Counted from the first letter of the stretch, positions 1-9,173 are shown. The stretch: 64,000 bases of DNA from CAYWPG01 sp964460035 (GCA_964460035.1 CAYWPG010000010.1:1-64000); one strand, 5' to 3'. The notes: generated by a model from the sequence alone, not told the origin. Numbers and translations: made by a program.

Positions 1-28
1 CTCCCTCTCCGCCACATCATGAAGAACA

Positions 29-65
29 AGCCCGCAAGGCCTCCCCTTAGCGGGCTTTTTCTTTT
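29..65 (+). terminator. Rho-independent terminator of a gene left of the window
   Basis: A 7-bp GC-rich stem (AGCCCGC at 29-35, GCGGGCT at 50-56) is followed by a T-rich tail. This is a classical intrinsic terminator reading rightward, so a gene on the + strand probably ends just before the window. Confidence 0.8.
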
Positions 66-878
66 GGTTGGTGTCCCGGTAGGAGCGTAGCGGCTCTGGT
101 CCGCACTTGACGCCACCGCAGAGCAGCCACGCAGGCCTGGAAGAGCGCTTGCGACCTTACGGTGCGGCGACGCCGCTGTGCAGCCGATCCTTGCCACGAT
201 CGTCGCACGCTGCCCAAGCCGGCTCGCGCTGATCCTGGCGCTGGTGCGCCATCCAAACTGCCCCGTTCCCGAACCCTCGGGGAAGACTCCGCCAGTGCCT
301 TCATCTCTCCATCGCCCCAAGCTTTGACGCTTCCGGGGGAATCGGGGTGGTTCGTCCCCTCACCCGATCGCCAGGTCGCGGCGGCGTCCCACTGCCTAGG
401 TCCACTCGCATTGAGAAAGCCTGCGCGAAGAATCGGCTGGCGCGTTGCCGATACGGCGATTGCGCTCTCGGATAGAGTCGCGGCGCCGTCTCCGACGGCG
501 CGGAAGATCTCGCCCTGGGCCTGAAAGCGGGACCAAGAGTCACGTTTGCAATTTTGAAGTGAGGTCCGCTAGCCCCACCTTGCGCAATCTAATCGGGGCT
601 TCTTGTCCACAGAAGGTCGGCACATGGTTTTTGTACTCGCACGGCACGTCCGTTATCACCGGCAAGCACTACTCGGGTGCGCTCTGTCCCGACCCGCGCT
701 TATTGCTGCCGCTTGTCGGCAGCCTGCTAGCGGGTGGCTCCAGGGGCGAGGCGGTGCGGCGAGGTCGGACGCGGTTCTGCCACCGGGCAGCGGGAATCGC
801 GGCGGTCGTGGACGCGCGGCGCGAAGTTGTCGCCGTGTCGACGACGCATATCGCATTCTTTGGCGGCCTACTCCTGTT
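66..878. other. Gap of about 810 nt with no supported gene
   Basis: Short open frames exist on both strands, but they lack ribosome binding sites and have arginine/proline/alanine-rich compositions typical of chance frames in GC-rich DNA. I recognise no RNA or repeat. The right end must hold the promoter of the response-regulator gene. Confidence 0.5.
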
Positions 879-892
879 GGAGTCATGAAAAC

Positions 893-1552
893 ATGAGCAG
901 GCGAATCGTATTCATCATCGATTCCGATCTGGAAACGCGACAAGGCCTGCAGCACCTGCTGCAGGGCGCGGACGTCGAGGTCGAGACCTATGACAGCGGT
1001 GAGTCCTTTTTGCGGCGACACCCCCCGGAACGCCCGGCATGCCTGGTGTCGGACATTTCCATTCCCGGGTGCTCAGGCTTGGAAGTGCAGAGCCGCCTGC
1101 GGTACTGGCCGGCGCCGCTGCCAATCGTCTTCATGACCTCCCACGACACCGTACCCTTGGTGGCCGAGGCTATGAGGCGCGGTGCGGCCGACTTCATCGT
1201 CAAGCCGATTTGCGGCCGTACGCTGCTGAGGGCCGTGGAACGGGCACTGACCCAGTCAGAGCAACTATGGGCCGATAAGCGTTTTGAGGACGAGATTCGC
1301 GCTCGATTGAACGGGCTCACCCGCCGGGAGCGCGAGGTGTTCGCACTGGTGACCGAGGGAATGCTGAATAAGCAGGTGGCCGCACGCTTGGGTACCAGCG
1401 AAAAGACCATCGAGGTGCATCGCAGCCGCGTGATGCACAAGTTAGGCGCAAAGTCCCTGGCAGAGCTGGTGCGGCTGGCGGACCGGGCGCTTTCGCCCCA
1501 GGGCTCGGCGACGCCCATGGCCCACGCAAGAAGTAGTCCGCGCGATGGGTAG
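893..1552 (+). CDS. FixJ/NarL-type response regulator, orphan
   Basis: A 219-aa two-domain response regulator. The receiver domain (about 4-115) has the acidic pair D10/D12, phospho-acceptor D54, T82 and K104. The C-terminal LuxR-type helix-turn-helix carries the family signature LTRREREVFALV followed by NKQVAARLGTSEKTIEVHRSRVMHKL. I chose the ATG at 893 because the receiver domain begins there and GGAG lies 10 nt upstream. The same frame stays open farther upstream without homology-like sequence. FixJ-family proteins are activated by a partner histidine kinase, usually to switch on transcription; no kinase is in the window. It sits at the head of the sulfatase/transport island, whose intergenic regions share a palindromic motif, so it is the natural candidate regulator. 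That link is inference. Confidence 0.93.
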   Translation: MSRRIVFIIDSDLETRQGLQHLLQGADVEVETYDSGESFLRRHPPERPACLVSDISIPGCSGLEVQSRLRYWPAPLPIVFMTSHDTVPLVAEAMRRGAADFIVKPICGRTLLRAVERALTQSEQLWADKRFEDEIRARLNGLTRREREVFALVTEGMLNKQVAARLGTSEKTIEVHRSRVMHKLGAKSLAELVRLADRALSPQGSATPMAHARSSPRDG

Positions 1553-1624
1553 CGGTCTTGGAGACGAAGCGCGGCAGCCTCGGCGGATATCCGAATTGAG
1601 GCTGCACCGCTCCGGCCATCGGCG

Positions 1625-1642
1625 TAGGACCAAAGTCCAATG
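1625..1642. promoter_or_regulatory. Palindromic island motif, site 1
   Basis: The core reads GGACC-AA-AGTCC with the flank AATG, matching the motif shared at 5416, 9154, 11788 and 13894. It lies about 110 nt upstream of the outer-membrane protein start at 1750, so it may control that gene and the FGE and HAD genes behind it. Confidence 0.5.
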
Positions 1643-1749
1643 TCCGCTCCGCCTATCCAACCGCATTACACGACGGCACAGAGTGAGGCGGCTTGCTCAG
1701 CCCCAAGCAACGATCAACATGCACTTCTTGGCCGAGGTTAAGGAGAACC

Positions 1750-2574
1750 ATGAAGCGGAGCCTGTGGTTGACTCTCGCCTTCCTTGCCTTCGCGGGTCTG
1801 CCGTTCGCGGCGGACGCCGATGAGGGCGACAAAAGCGGTTTTCTCACCAGTCGAGTGCGCGGCACGCTCTCGCTCTATAGACCTAATTTGGATAGCACGC
1901 TGCGGGTGGACCCGGATGCCGGGCCCTCGGGCACCAAGCTGGAGCTGGAGCGCGATCTGCGGCTGGACGATTCGGACACCCTGCCGCGGCTGGACTTGGT
2001 TATCCGTTTGACGCCGCATCACCGTATCGACTTGAGCTATTTCCGGCTAGATCGCAGCGGCTCCAACATGGTGGGCCGCGAAGTCGTCTTCGGCGATCAA
2101 ACGTACGACGCCAGCGCGACGCTGGGCGCCGACTTGCAGACCGATATCGCGCAGATCAGCTACGGCTGGTCGTTCATCAACGATGGGCGTATCGAGCTGG
2201 GCGTGGCCGTAGGTGCTTACATTGCCCGCCTCGAGTCCTCATTGGGCGTGCGGACTGGCGGCGGTCGCGAACAAGTTCAAGCTGCCGATACCACCGCCGG
2301 CTTGCCGTTGCTGGGGGTGTACGGCGCCTACGCCATCAATCCCAGGCTCGCGCTGTCGGCCCAAGGGCAATGGTTGAGTTTCAACGTGAATGACTATGAC
2401 GTCACCCTGACCCAGGCCGGCGTTGGACTGGACTGGCAGGTGGTGGAGCACATAGGGCTCAACGCGAGCTACCGGTACTACAAATTCTATGTGGAGCGGG
2501 ACAGCGGAGGTTTCTCCGGCGACTTCGAACTGGAGTTCGCCGGTCCGTCGGTCGGAGTGAGTGTCTACTTCTAG
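1750..2574 (+). CDS. Outer-membrane beta-barrel protein
   Basis: A 274-aa protein with a Sec signal peptide (KR followed by a Leu/Ala/Phe-rich core, cleavage probably after ADA near residue 22). The body alternates polar and hydrophobic residues in the manner of beta strands and ends in SVGVSVYF. A terminal Phe is the usual C-terminal signature for Bam-dependent outer-membrane insertion. The ATG at 1750 was chosen because AGGAGA precedes it by a few bases and the signal peptide starts there. It is probably a small barrel of the OMP_b-brl type; no specific substrate can be read from sequence. It is first in a probable operon with the FGE-like gene (105-nt gap) and the HAD gene, and lies downstream of the shared palindromic motif. 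Confidence 0.8.
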   Translation: MKRSLWLTLAFLAFAGLPFAADADEGDKSGFLTSRVRGTLSLYRPNLDSTLRVDPDAGPSGTKLELERDLRLDDSDTLPRLDLVIRLTPHHRIDLSYFRLDRSGSNMVGREVVFGDQTYDASATLGADLQTDIAQISYGWSFINDGRIELGVAVGAYIARLESSLGVRTGGGREQVQAADTTAGLPLLGVYGAYAINPRLALSAQGQWLSFNVNDYDVTLTQAGVGLDWQVVEHIGLNASYRYYKFYVERDSGGFSGDFELEFAGPSVGVSVYF

Positions 2575-2679
2575 TACGGCCGGCCGGGCGTACCCCGCCA
2601 CCGCATACTCCGCTGAGCGCGCCTGTACCGGGAAGCAGGAACTGGAGCGATCTACGCCCCGGTCGGACCGGAGGATAGT

Positions 2680-3666
2680 ATGTCGAGCAACGCATTTGAC
2701 CCGCATGCCACCCCACGGCCAGACGCGGCAGTCCGCGATCCTGGGCTGGTATGGATTCCCGGCGGCGTCTTCCACATGGGTTCGGACCGTCATTATCCGG
2801 AAGAGGCACCCGTCCACCGAGTGCGGCTGGATGGCTTCTGGATGGACCGCCATCCCGTCACCAACGCCCAGTTCGCCGAGTTCGTCCGGGCCACAGGCCA
2901 CGTCACTTTCGCCGAGATCCCGCCACGGCCGGAGGACTATCCCGGCGCCTTGCCCCACATGCTCAAGGCAGGCTCGCTGGTGTTCGTCAAGCCCAAGGGC
3001 CGGGTGGGGCGGGACATTCGCAACTGGTGGCGGTTCGTCTTCGGGGCCGATTGGCGGCATCCCTATGGCCCTGATAGTTCCATCGATGGGCTGGACGATC
3101 ATCCGGTGGTGCACATCAGCTATGCCGATGCCGAGGCCTACGCCCGCTGGGCCGGCAAGGAACTGCCCACGGAGGCCGAGTGGGAATACGCCGCTCGTGG
3201 CGGTCTGGACGGCGCCGAGTACGCCTGGGGCGACGAGTACATGCCGGGCGGCCGGCCCATGGCCAACACCTGGCAGGGCGAGTTCCCCTGGCAGAACCTG
3301 CGAACCGATGGCTTCGAGCGCACCTCGCCGGTTGGCCACTATCCGGCCAACGGCTACGGACTGTACGACATGATCGGCAATGTCTGGGAGTGGACCGCAG
3401 ACTGGTACAGCCCGCGCCATCCCAGCGAGAAACAAAAGACTTGCTGTATCCCCCACAACCCGCGCGGTGGCTCGATGCTGTTGAGCTACGACCCCGCCCA
3501 GCCCGACATCCGCATTCCTCGCAAAGTGCTCAAAGGCGGTTCGCATCTGTGCGCTCCCAACTACTGCCGCCGCTACCGGCCGGCGGCACGCTTCCCCGAA
3601 CCGGTAGATACCTCCACCAGCCACGTGGGCTTCCGCTGCATCCGGCGAGCGCCCGGCCCTGAGTGA
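2680..3666 (+). CDS. Formylglycine-generating enzyme (sulfatase-modifying factor)
   Basis: A 328-aa FGE-sulfatase-domain protein. The N-terminal block WIPGGVFHMGSD, the middle LPTEAEWEYAARGG and the block GLYDMIGNVWEW are family hallmarks. Most telling is KGGSHLCAPNYCRRYRPAAR near residues 285-303: C291 and C296 match the paired copper-binding cysteines of true aerobic FGEs, which many FGE-domain relatives lack. The enzyme oxidises the sulfatase active-site cysteine to formylglycine. There is no signal peptide, so it acts in the cytoplasm, matching the leaderless sulfatase 2 kb downstream. It lies 105 nt after the barrel protein and 12 nt before the HAD phosphatase start. Confidence 0.9.
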   Translation: MSSNAFDPHATPRPDAAVRDPGLVWIPGGVFHMGSDRHYPEEAPVHRVRLDGFWMDRHPVTNAQFAEFVRATGHVTFAEIPPRPEDYPGALPHMLKAGSLVFVKPKGRVGRDIRNWWRFVFGADWRHPYGPDSSIDGLDDHPVVHISYADAEAYARWAGKELPTEAEWEYAARGGLDGAEYAWGDEYMPGGRPMANTWQGEFPWQNLRTDGFERTSPVGHYPANGYGLYDMIGNVWEWTADWYSPRHPSEKQKTCCIPHNPRGGSMLLSYDPAQPDIRIPRKVLKGGSHLCAPNYCRRYRPAARFPEPVDTSTSHVGFRCIRRAPGPE

Positions 3667-3678
3667 GGAGTGTCCGGC

Positions 3679-4844
3679 ATGCACTGGCTGCGCGACGCCT
3701 ATCGTTTCGTCTTCCTGCTCCTCCTCCTGGCGACCGCCACCGCCCAGGCGCAGCCTGATCCGCTGCCATCTTGGACCGACGGTCCGACCAAGGCGGCGAT
3801 CATCGACTTCGTCGAGCGGGTGACCGAGGTCGGCGGTCCGGACTTCGTGCCCGTCGAGCAGCGCATCGCCACCTTCGATAACGACGGCACGCTGTGGTCC
3901 GAGCAGCCTGTGGTCGAAGGCATGTTCGCGCTGGAACGATTGCGCGCCAAGGCCGTCGAGGATCCTTCGCTGCGCGAGCGACAACCCTTCAAGGCCGCTC
4001 TGGAAGGCGACAAGGTCTACTTCAGCCAAGCGGGGCCGCAGGCCGTCGCCGAAGTATTGGCACTCACCCACGCCGGCATGAGCGAAACCGAGTTCGCCGA
4101 GGCGGCAGCCGCGTTCCTCCGGCGCGCCCGCCATCCGGATCTCGGCGTACCGTACACGGCGCTGGTTTACCAGCCCATGCTGGAGTTACTGGCCTACCTG
4201 CGGGAGAACGGCTTCCAGACTTGGCTTTGCTCCGGCGGCAGCCAGGAGTTCATGCGGGTGATAGCCCAGCCCCTGTACGGCATTCCGCCGGAACGGGTGA
4301 TTGGCACCCGGTTCGATCTCAAGCCCAGTGAGCGCGACGGCCGTATAGAGTTCCGGCGCGAGCCCAGGATCGCCACCCTTAACGACAAGCAGGCCAAGCC
4401 GTTGAACATACATGTGCAGATTGGCCAGCGGCCCCTGTTCGCCGTCGGCAATGTGCACTCCGGCGGCGATATCGCCATGCTTACCTACTCCGCCGAGCGC
4501 TCGGGGCCGTCCTTCCAATTGCTGATCGACCACGATGACGCCCGGCGCGAGTTTGCCTACCAGGAGCCGGACAATGCCNNNNNNNNNNNNNNNNNNNNNN
4601 NNNNNNNNNNNNNNNNNNNNNNNNNNNNNNNNNNNNNNNNNNNNNNNNNNNNNNNNNNNNNNNNNNNNNNNNNNNNNNGATCGACCACGATGACGCCCGG
4701 CGCGAGTTTGCCTACCAGGAGCCGGACAATGCCTCGCTGAGCGCGGCCCGGGAAGGGGGCTGGACGGTGGTGAGCATGAAGCGCGACTGGCAACGGGTGT
4801 TCGCCCAGCCGCAGGCGCAGTCGGATCGGCAGCGGTCCGAGTAA
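3679..4844 (+). CDS. Secreted HAD-family phosphatase, interrupted by an assembly gap
   Basis: A HAD-superfamily hydrolase with a signal peptide (hydrophobic run LLLLLATATAQAQ). Motif I is FDNDGTLW (nucleophile D67, acid/base D69), followed by SGGS as motif II. The ATG at 3679 is preferred over the GTG at 3670 because AGGAG stands 8 nt before it. The frame is broken at 4579 by 100 N flanked by an exact 55-bp repeat. If the N run and one repeat copy are removed (155 bp), the frame reads through to the TAA at 4842-4844 and gives a normal 336-aa protein. The break is therefore most likely an artefact, not a mutation. HAD genes of this kind often neighbour FGE and sulfatase genes, as here. Confidence 0.85.
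4524..4733. repeat. 55-bp direct repeat flanking a 100-N gap
   Basis: Bases 4524-4578 and 4679-4733 are identical over 55 bp and flank exactly 100 N (4579-4678). This is the pattern produced when two contigs ending in the same k-mer overlap are scaffolded instead of merged. Collapsing it restores the HAD reading frame, which independently supports an artefact. Confidence 0.93.
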
Positions 4845-4989
4845 CGGGGCGTGCGAGGGCAGCGGATAACGGCGGGTGCGCATCTCCCGACCTGCTAGTT
4901 CTTGATTCCCTATACCGCGATATCGAGGTCCGTGAGGGATCCGAAGGCGTCAATCCAGGACTGCGGCGGTTTGCACGGCGCTCGAACGC

Positions 4990-5355
4990 TCATTTGGCCC
5001 GGCCGCGCTGCCAGGGCCAGCGGCCCTCGAGCTCCACCGTCAGGGACCAGCTCAGAAAGGTTCGGATCAGCACCAGCAGTCCCAGGGCCATGACGTTACG
5101 TAAGGTAGGTTCGACGACCACTGTGCGGACTATGTCCGCCGCCACCAGGATTTCCAGCCCCAGCAGGAGCGCCCGCGCTACCCGGCCGCGATAGGTTTCG
5201 AAGCGCGCCTCGCGAGCGATGTCGGCGAAGCGGCCGTACAAATAGCTTCCCGTGGCGTAAATCACGGCCACCGCTACTTGGACTACGGCCAGCAGCTCGA
5301 TGACCGTGGCCACCACGTCCACCAGCCGGTGAATGTCTGTAGTCGACTCCGGCAT
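4990..5355 (-). CDS. DUF1622 family membrane protein
   Basis: A 121-aa protein with three predicted membrane segments: about 12-35 (ATVIELLAVVQVAVAVIYA), the ALLLGLEILVAADIVRTV stretch, and NVMALGLLVLIRTFLSWSL. The block RVARALLLGLEILVAADIVRTV is the conserved core of DUF1622. The start at 5355 is supported by AGGAG 5-9 nt upstream; the frame extends farther but loses the domain. The biochemical function of the family is unknown. It is transcribed away from the sulfatase gene, and the 347-nt gap between them carries motif site 2. Confidence 0.8.
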   Translation of the reverse strand: MPESTTDIHRLVDVVATVIELLAVVQVAVAVIYATGSYLYGRFADIAREARFETYRGRVARALLLGLEILVAADIVRTVVVEPTLRNVMALGLLVLIRTFLSWSLTVELEGRWPWQRGRAK

Positions 5356-5415
5356 GGCATCTCCTATCGGCGCCCGATCCGGATCCGAGCTAAGGTCGAT
5401 GGGCGCCCAGTCGCA

Positions 5416-5435
5416 TTGGCCGAAGGTCCTATTGG
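5416..5435. promoter_or_regulatory. Palindromic island motif, site 2 (degenerate)
   Basis: TTGGCCGAAGGTCCTATTGG matches the TTGGACCAAGGTCC consensus except for the left half-site (GGCCG for GGACC). It lies 60 nt upstream of the DUF1622 start and 268 nt upstream of the sulfatase start, in their divergent gap (5356-5702). Nothing else was recognised in that gap. Confidence 0.4.
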
Positions 5436-5702
5436 CCGCCGCCGACATCGCCCTGAGGTTTTCCAATCCGAAGCTCCACCGGCTGACTTGATCGGCAACA
5501 GCAGCGGCGGCTGCGAATCCGGACGGGAGGGGTGAAGGCAGATGCGGCAGGAGTTGATGAAACGCCAGCTCGAAATGGGACCTTACCGACCGGAGTGGCG
5601 ATTGCTCCCGCCGCCGCGCCCCAGGAATCGTCAAGGCAGCCGCGTTCCCGTTCGCGCACAGCGTGCGACCCCGCATGAACACGCTCACCACTGGAGGCAC
5701 CC

Positions 5703-7232
5703 ATGGCAGTCAGGTCCGTCCATCGCGAGAAAAAGCCCAACATCCTCATCATCTGGGGCGACGACATCGGCTGGTACAACGTCAGCGCCTACAATCTCGG
5801 AGTCATGGGCTATCACACCCCGAACATCGATCGCGTCGCCCGCGAAGGAGCCCTGTTCACCGATTGGTACGGGCAGCAGAGCTGCACCGCCGGCCGCGCC
5901 GCGTTCATAACCGGCCAGTCCCCGATCCGCACCGGACTGACCAAGGTGGGCCTGCCCGGCGCCGACCTGGGTCTGCCGCCCGAAGACCCGACCATCGCCG
6001 AGCTGCTAAAGCCGCTGGGTTACGTAACCGGCCAGTTCGGCAAGAACCATCTGGGTGACCGGGACGAGTTCCTGCCCACGGTTCACGGCTTCGACGAGTT
6101 CTTCGGCAACCTCTACCACCTGAACGCCGAGCAGGAGCCGGAGAACCCGGACTATCCGAAGAATCCCGAGTTCAAGGAGAAGTTCGGTCCGCGCGGCGTC
6201 CTGCACTGCTGGGCCGACGGCAACGGCAAGCAGAAGATCGAGAACACCGGTCCCCTGGACACCAAGCGCATGGAGACGGTGGACGAAGAGTTCCTCGACG
6301 GCGCGCTCGATTTCATTGATCGGGCCCACGCCGACGGCAAGCCCTTCTTCGTCTGGTGGAACTCGACGCGCATGCACGTATTCACGCATCTGAAGAAGGA
6401 GTCGGAGGGCGTCACGGGGCTGGGTATCTATCCGGACGGCATGGTCGAGCACGATGGCCACGTGGGCAGACTGCTGGACAAGCTCGACGAGCTGGGTATC
6501 GCCGAGGACACCATCGTCATGTACTCCACCGATAATGGTGCCGAGGTGCTGACCTGGCCCGATGGCGGCACGACGCCGTTCCGCGGCGAGAAGGACACCA
6601 ACTTCGAGGGCGGTTGGCGGGTGCCCTGCGCGATCCGCTGGCCCGGGGTGATCGAGCCGGGAACTGTGTCAAACGACGTCTTCTCCCACACCGATATGCT
6701 GCCTACGCTGCTCGCAGCGGCCGGCGAGCCGGACATCGTCGAGAAGCTCAAGAAGGGTCACAAGGCGGGCAACAAGACCTTCAAGGTCCACATCGACGGT
6801 TACAACATGCTTCCCTTCCTCAAGGGCGAGACGAAGGAGAACCCGCGGCGGGCCTTCTTCTACTGGAGCGACGACGGCGACTTGGTGGCGCTGCGCTACG
6901 ATAACTGGAAGGTCACTTTCATGGAGCAGCGCGGCCACGGGCTGGGTGTCTGGCAGGAGCCCTTCGTCCCGCTGCGCTTTCCGAAGCTCTACAACCTGCG
7001 CAGCGATCCCTTTGAGCGGGGCGACCAGGATGCCAGCATGTACTACGACAAGTGGCTGGCGGACCGGATGTTCGCCTTCGTTCCGGCGCAGACAGCGGTG
7101 GGCGAGTTCCTCAAGACCTTCGAGCAGTTTCCGCCGCGGCAGACACCTTCCAGCTTCAGCATCGGCGATGCGCTGGAGAAGGCGCGGGAGAAGCAGGATA
7201 GCCTGGCAGCCGCCGGCGGGCCCTCCAAGTAG
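5703..7232 (+). CDS. Sulfatase (arylsulfatase family), cytosolic, CTAGR active site
   Basis: A 509-aa type I sulfatase. Metal ligands are visible in WGDDIGW (D20, D21) and STDNGAE (D277, N278). The catalytic region is C61-T-A-G-R65, then K114 and H116 in GKNHLGD, and H225. C61 is the residue that FGE converts to formylglycine. The canonical CxPxR is here CxAxR; alanine variants exist in the superfamily. No signal peptide precedes KKPNILIIWGDD, so the enzyme should be cytoplasmic, and its substrate must be imported or made inside. GGAGG stands 5 nt before the ATG. The sulfate ester it cleaves cannot be named from sequence. The FGE at 2680 is the likely maturase. Confidence 0.9.
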   Translation: MAVRSVHREKKPNILIIWGDDIGWYNVSAYNLGVMGYHTPNIDRVAREGALFTDWYGQQSCTAGRAAFITGQSPIRTGLTKVGLPGADLGLPPEDPTIAELLKPLGYVTGQFGKNHLGDRDEFLPTVHGFDEFFGNLYHLNAEQEPENPDYPKNPEFKEKFGPRGVLHCWADGNGKQKIENTGPLDTKRMETVDEEFLDGALDFIDRAHADGKPFFVWWNSTRMHVFTHLKKESEGVTGLGIYPDGMVEHDGHVGRLLDKLDELGIAEDTIVMYSTDNGAEVLTWPDGGTTPFRGEKDTNFEGGWRVPCAIRWPGVIEPGTVSNDVFSHTDMLPTLLAAAGEPDIVEKLKKGHKAGNKTFKVHIDGYNMLPFLKGETKENPRRAFFYWSDDGDLVALRYDNWKVTFMEQRGHGLGVWQEPFVPLRFPKLYNLRSDPFERGDQDASMYYDKWLADRMFAFVPAQTAVGEFLKTFEQFPPRQTPSSFSIGDALEKAREKQDSLAAAGGPSK

Positions 7233-7295
7233 ACGGCGCGCGGTAAGCGTGCAGCGGGCGGTGCGGCCTCGGGCGGACACCCGGAATCAGCGGCG

Positions 7296-8540
7296 ATGGC
7301 TGAGCAAGAGTCCCATGGGGCCGCGACTGACCCGGTTGCGGAAACGGAGTTCCTGTTGGATCTGGCGCAGGCGCTGCACGCGGCGCAACTGCCTTCGGAT
7401 CTCGCGGATCTTCGGTTGGAGCGGGCGGCCCGGGGTTTGGGCCTGGCCGCCCAAGCCTTCTCGCTGCAGACCGTGGTCTTCGTCCACGCCGGTGGCAACG
7501 GCGGCACGGTGGCGCTGCGGCGCATGCCTTTCAATGCTCACTGGAATCTGAGCCGCACCCGCGCCTTGGCGCAGCTCTGTCGCGACGCGGCAGAGGCCCG
7601 TCTGACGCTGGTGCAGGCCCGCGTGGCACTAGCCCGCATTCTTGCCAAGCCGTCGCCTTACCCCCAGGGGCTCGTCATTGCGGCTTATGGGGTGTACGGC
7701 GGTGCGGTGGCTGCGCGGATCGGCGGCGGTTGGCGCGAGACGATGGTCGCGGCCGCGGTGGGAGTCCTGACCGGCGTGATCCACTCCGGTCCCATCCGCC
7801 ATTCCCGGGCGGACCTGGTGAAGAGCCTGCTGGCCGCGTTCTTGGGGACCCTGACAGTGCTCGCCCTGGCCAGCATGGCGGGGTCGTTCGATCTTGAGCG
7901 CGCCCTGTTCGGCGGCATCACCCTGCTGGTGCCGGCCATGATCGTGACTCTTGGTATCCACGAACTGGCTCATGAGGCGCCCGAATCGGGCGTCGTGCGG
8001 TTGGCTTACGGCCTGCTGCGCTTCCTCATGATCGCCGTCGGAGTCGGTGCCGCGGCGCACCTGTGGCGGTTGTTCGCACCCCTCGCCGAGTCGCTGGCGC
8101 CTGCACCGCTTCCCGGCTGGGCAGTGACGACGGCCCTGATCATGGCCGGCATTGCCTTGACCGTCTGTCTGCAGGGAAGCCGGCGCGATCTGCTGTGGGT
8201 TGTATTCGGCACGTTACTGGCCTTTTACGCCCAACTCCTGACCAAGCACCTATTCGGCGAACCCGGCAGCCCTTTCCTGGCGACCTTCGTGGTCGGTATT
8301 GCCGCCGGACTGCAAGCCAGGCTCCCTGATCATGTAGCCGGTACGGTGCTGGTGCCCGGTTTCCTGCAGCTGGCGCCCGGCTTTCTAGGTGTCCAGAGCA
8401 TGCTACTGCTGCTGCGCGGGGAGGCTCCCGCTGAGGGCGTCAGCATCTTCAATGTGCTGCTGGTCGCCACCCAACTCGCGCTCGGGCTGCTGGCGGCCGC
8501 GGCCTGCTTCCGCGGCAGCGCCGCGGGGAGAGCGTCATGA
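7296..8540 (+). CDS. ThrE-type threonine/serine exporter family protein
   Basis: A 414-aa integral membrane protein. The N-terminal half (about 15-250) is a ThrE/DUF1212-like domain with a soluble start (ETEFLLDLAQALHAAQLPSD) followed by helices. The C-terminal half (about 270-405) is the ThrE_2-like bundle, with about ten helices in total. Both halves are present in one chain, as in full-length ThrE proteins. Members studied export threonine or serine, but the substrate here is not known. The start codon has only a weak ribosome binding site and lies 63 nt after the sulfatase stop, so co-transcription and perhaps coupling are likely. Confidence 0.8.
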   Translation: MAEQESHGAATDPVAETEFLLDLAQALHAAQLPSDLADLRLERAARGLGLAAQAFSLQTVVFVHAGGNGGTVALRRMPFNAHWNLSRTRALAQLCRDAAEARLTLVQARVALARILAKPSPYPQGLVIAAYGVYGGAVAARIGGGWRETMVAAAVGVLTGVIHSGPIRHSRADLVKSLLAAFLGTLTVLALASMAGSFDLERALFGGITLLVPAMIVTLGIHELAHEAPESGVVRLAYGLLRFLMIAVGVGAAAHLWRLFAPLAESLAPAPLPGWAVTTALIMAGIALTVCLQGSRRDLLWVVFGTLLAFYAQLLTKHLFGEPGSPFLATFVVGIAAGLQARLPDHVAGTVLVPGFLQLAPGFLGVQSMLLLLRGEAPAEGVSIFNVLLVATQLALGLLAAAACFRGSAAGRAS

Positions 8541-8675
8541 AATGAACAACCTGCGCATCGCCTTTGAGGGAATGCGTTTTGCCGGCGCTTACGGTGAGTG
8601 GGGTTGCACTGCCGGGGGCAGAGAGCCCGGACGAATCGACACCCTCGCAAGCATTGCAATGATTAGGAGTACGTT

Positions 8676-9020
8676 ATGGCCAAGAAGGATGCTTCCGCCA
8701 CGCGGCAGAAGGCCGCGCAACAGTCCGAAGCCCGCATGAAGAGCTATCCCGAAGGCAGTGCCTTTGCGGGCCGCATCGGCCGCACCTGGCAGGACTCGGA
8801 GCCGGCCTTCCCCATGCCACCCACGGCGCCGCGCGGCGCGCCGAACATCACTCGCGACATCGGCTGCGACAAGGGCGGGCCCGCGACCGACGATTACCCG
8901 CCATTGGCGAGCTTCAGCGGTCGCATCGAGCGGATCGAGTTCGACCTCAAGCCGGATTTCCACCGCGATCCGAAGGCGCACACGGAGGATTCGGTGCGGT
9001 CGGCAATGATACGGCAGTAA
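8676..9020 (+). pseudogene. In-frame remnant of an arylsulfatase (both ends kept, core deleted)
   Basis: A 114-aa frame with a good ribosome binding site (AGGAG, ATG at 8676). Residues about 22-58 (FAGRIGRTWQDSEPAF then TAPRGAPNI) look like the N-terminal leader of large bacterial arylsulfatases, which normally runs straight into the first metal-binding aspartates. From residue 59 the sequence jumps to RDIGCDKGGP...DDYPPLASFSGRIERIEFDL. This resembles the extreme C-terminus of the same enzymes (FDIGxDTGxPVxxDY then FxGxIxKVxIDL). Several hundred residues, including every catalytic one, are missing without a frameshift. It cannot be a sulfatase. The family resemblance is from memory, not alignment. 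Confidence 0.65.
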
Positions 9021-9135
9021 GGAAAGGCATGAAGGCGTGAGTGCGCCGCTGCTGACCGCCGCCTGGTCAGAGCGGCCCTTCGCGCCGGATCGTCAGTAGC
9101 CGCCAGCGGATAAGACAACGAAGGCCTTGGTGTTA

Positions 9136-9161
9136 GGTCCAACGCGCTGCGACGTTGGACC
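9136..9161. repeat. 9-bp inverted repeat overlapping motif site 3
   Basis: GGTCCAACG (9136-9144) and CGTTGGACC (9153-9161) are exact reverse complements separated by 8 nt. The right arm is the left half of the shared palindromic motif, so the region offers two overlapping binding or hairpin elements. Confidence 0.6.
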
Positions 9162-9173
9162 AAGGTCCCATGG
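9154..9173. promoter_or_regulatory. Palindromic island motif, site 3 (perfect)
   Basis: GTTGGACCAAGGTCCCATGG contains the perfect palindrome GGACC-AA-GGTCC. The same 20 bases occur inverted at 13894-13913. A TATAGT sequence at 9192-9197 could be a -10 box, which would place the palindrome near -42, a typical activator position. The BASS-type gene begins at about 9246. Confidence 0.6.

Noticed and set aside
2239..4134. Long antisense reading frame (631 codons) opposite the FGE and HAD genes
   Set aside because: It runs across several well-supported plus-strand genes, has no ribosome binding site or domain, and is a product of GC-rich codon use.
4579..4678. A real insertion in the HAD gene
   Set aside because: The run is exactly 100 N and is bounded by an identical 55-mer, the signature of scaffolding rather than biology.
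5883..5897. CTAGR instead of CxPxR read as a sequence error
   Set aside because: Surrounding catalytic residues are all intact and alanine-type variants occur in the sulfatase superfamily.
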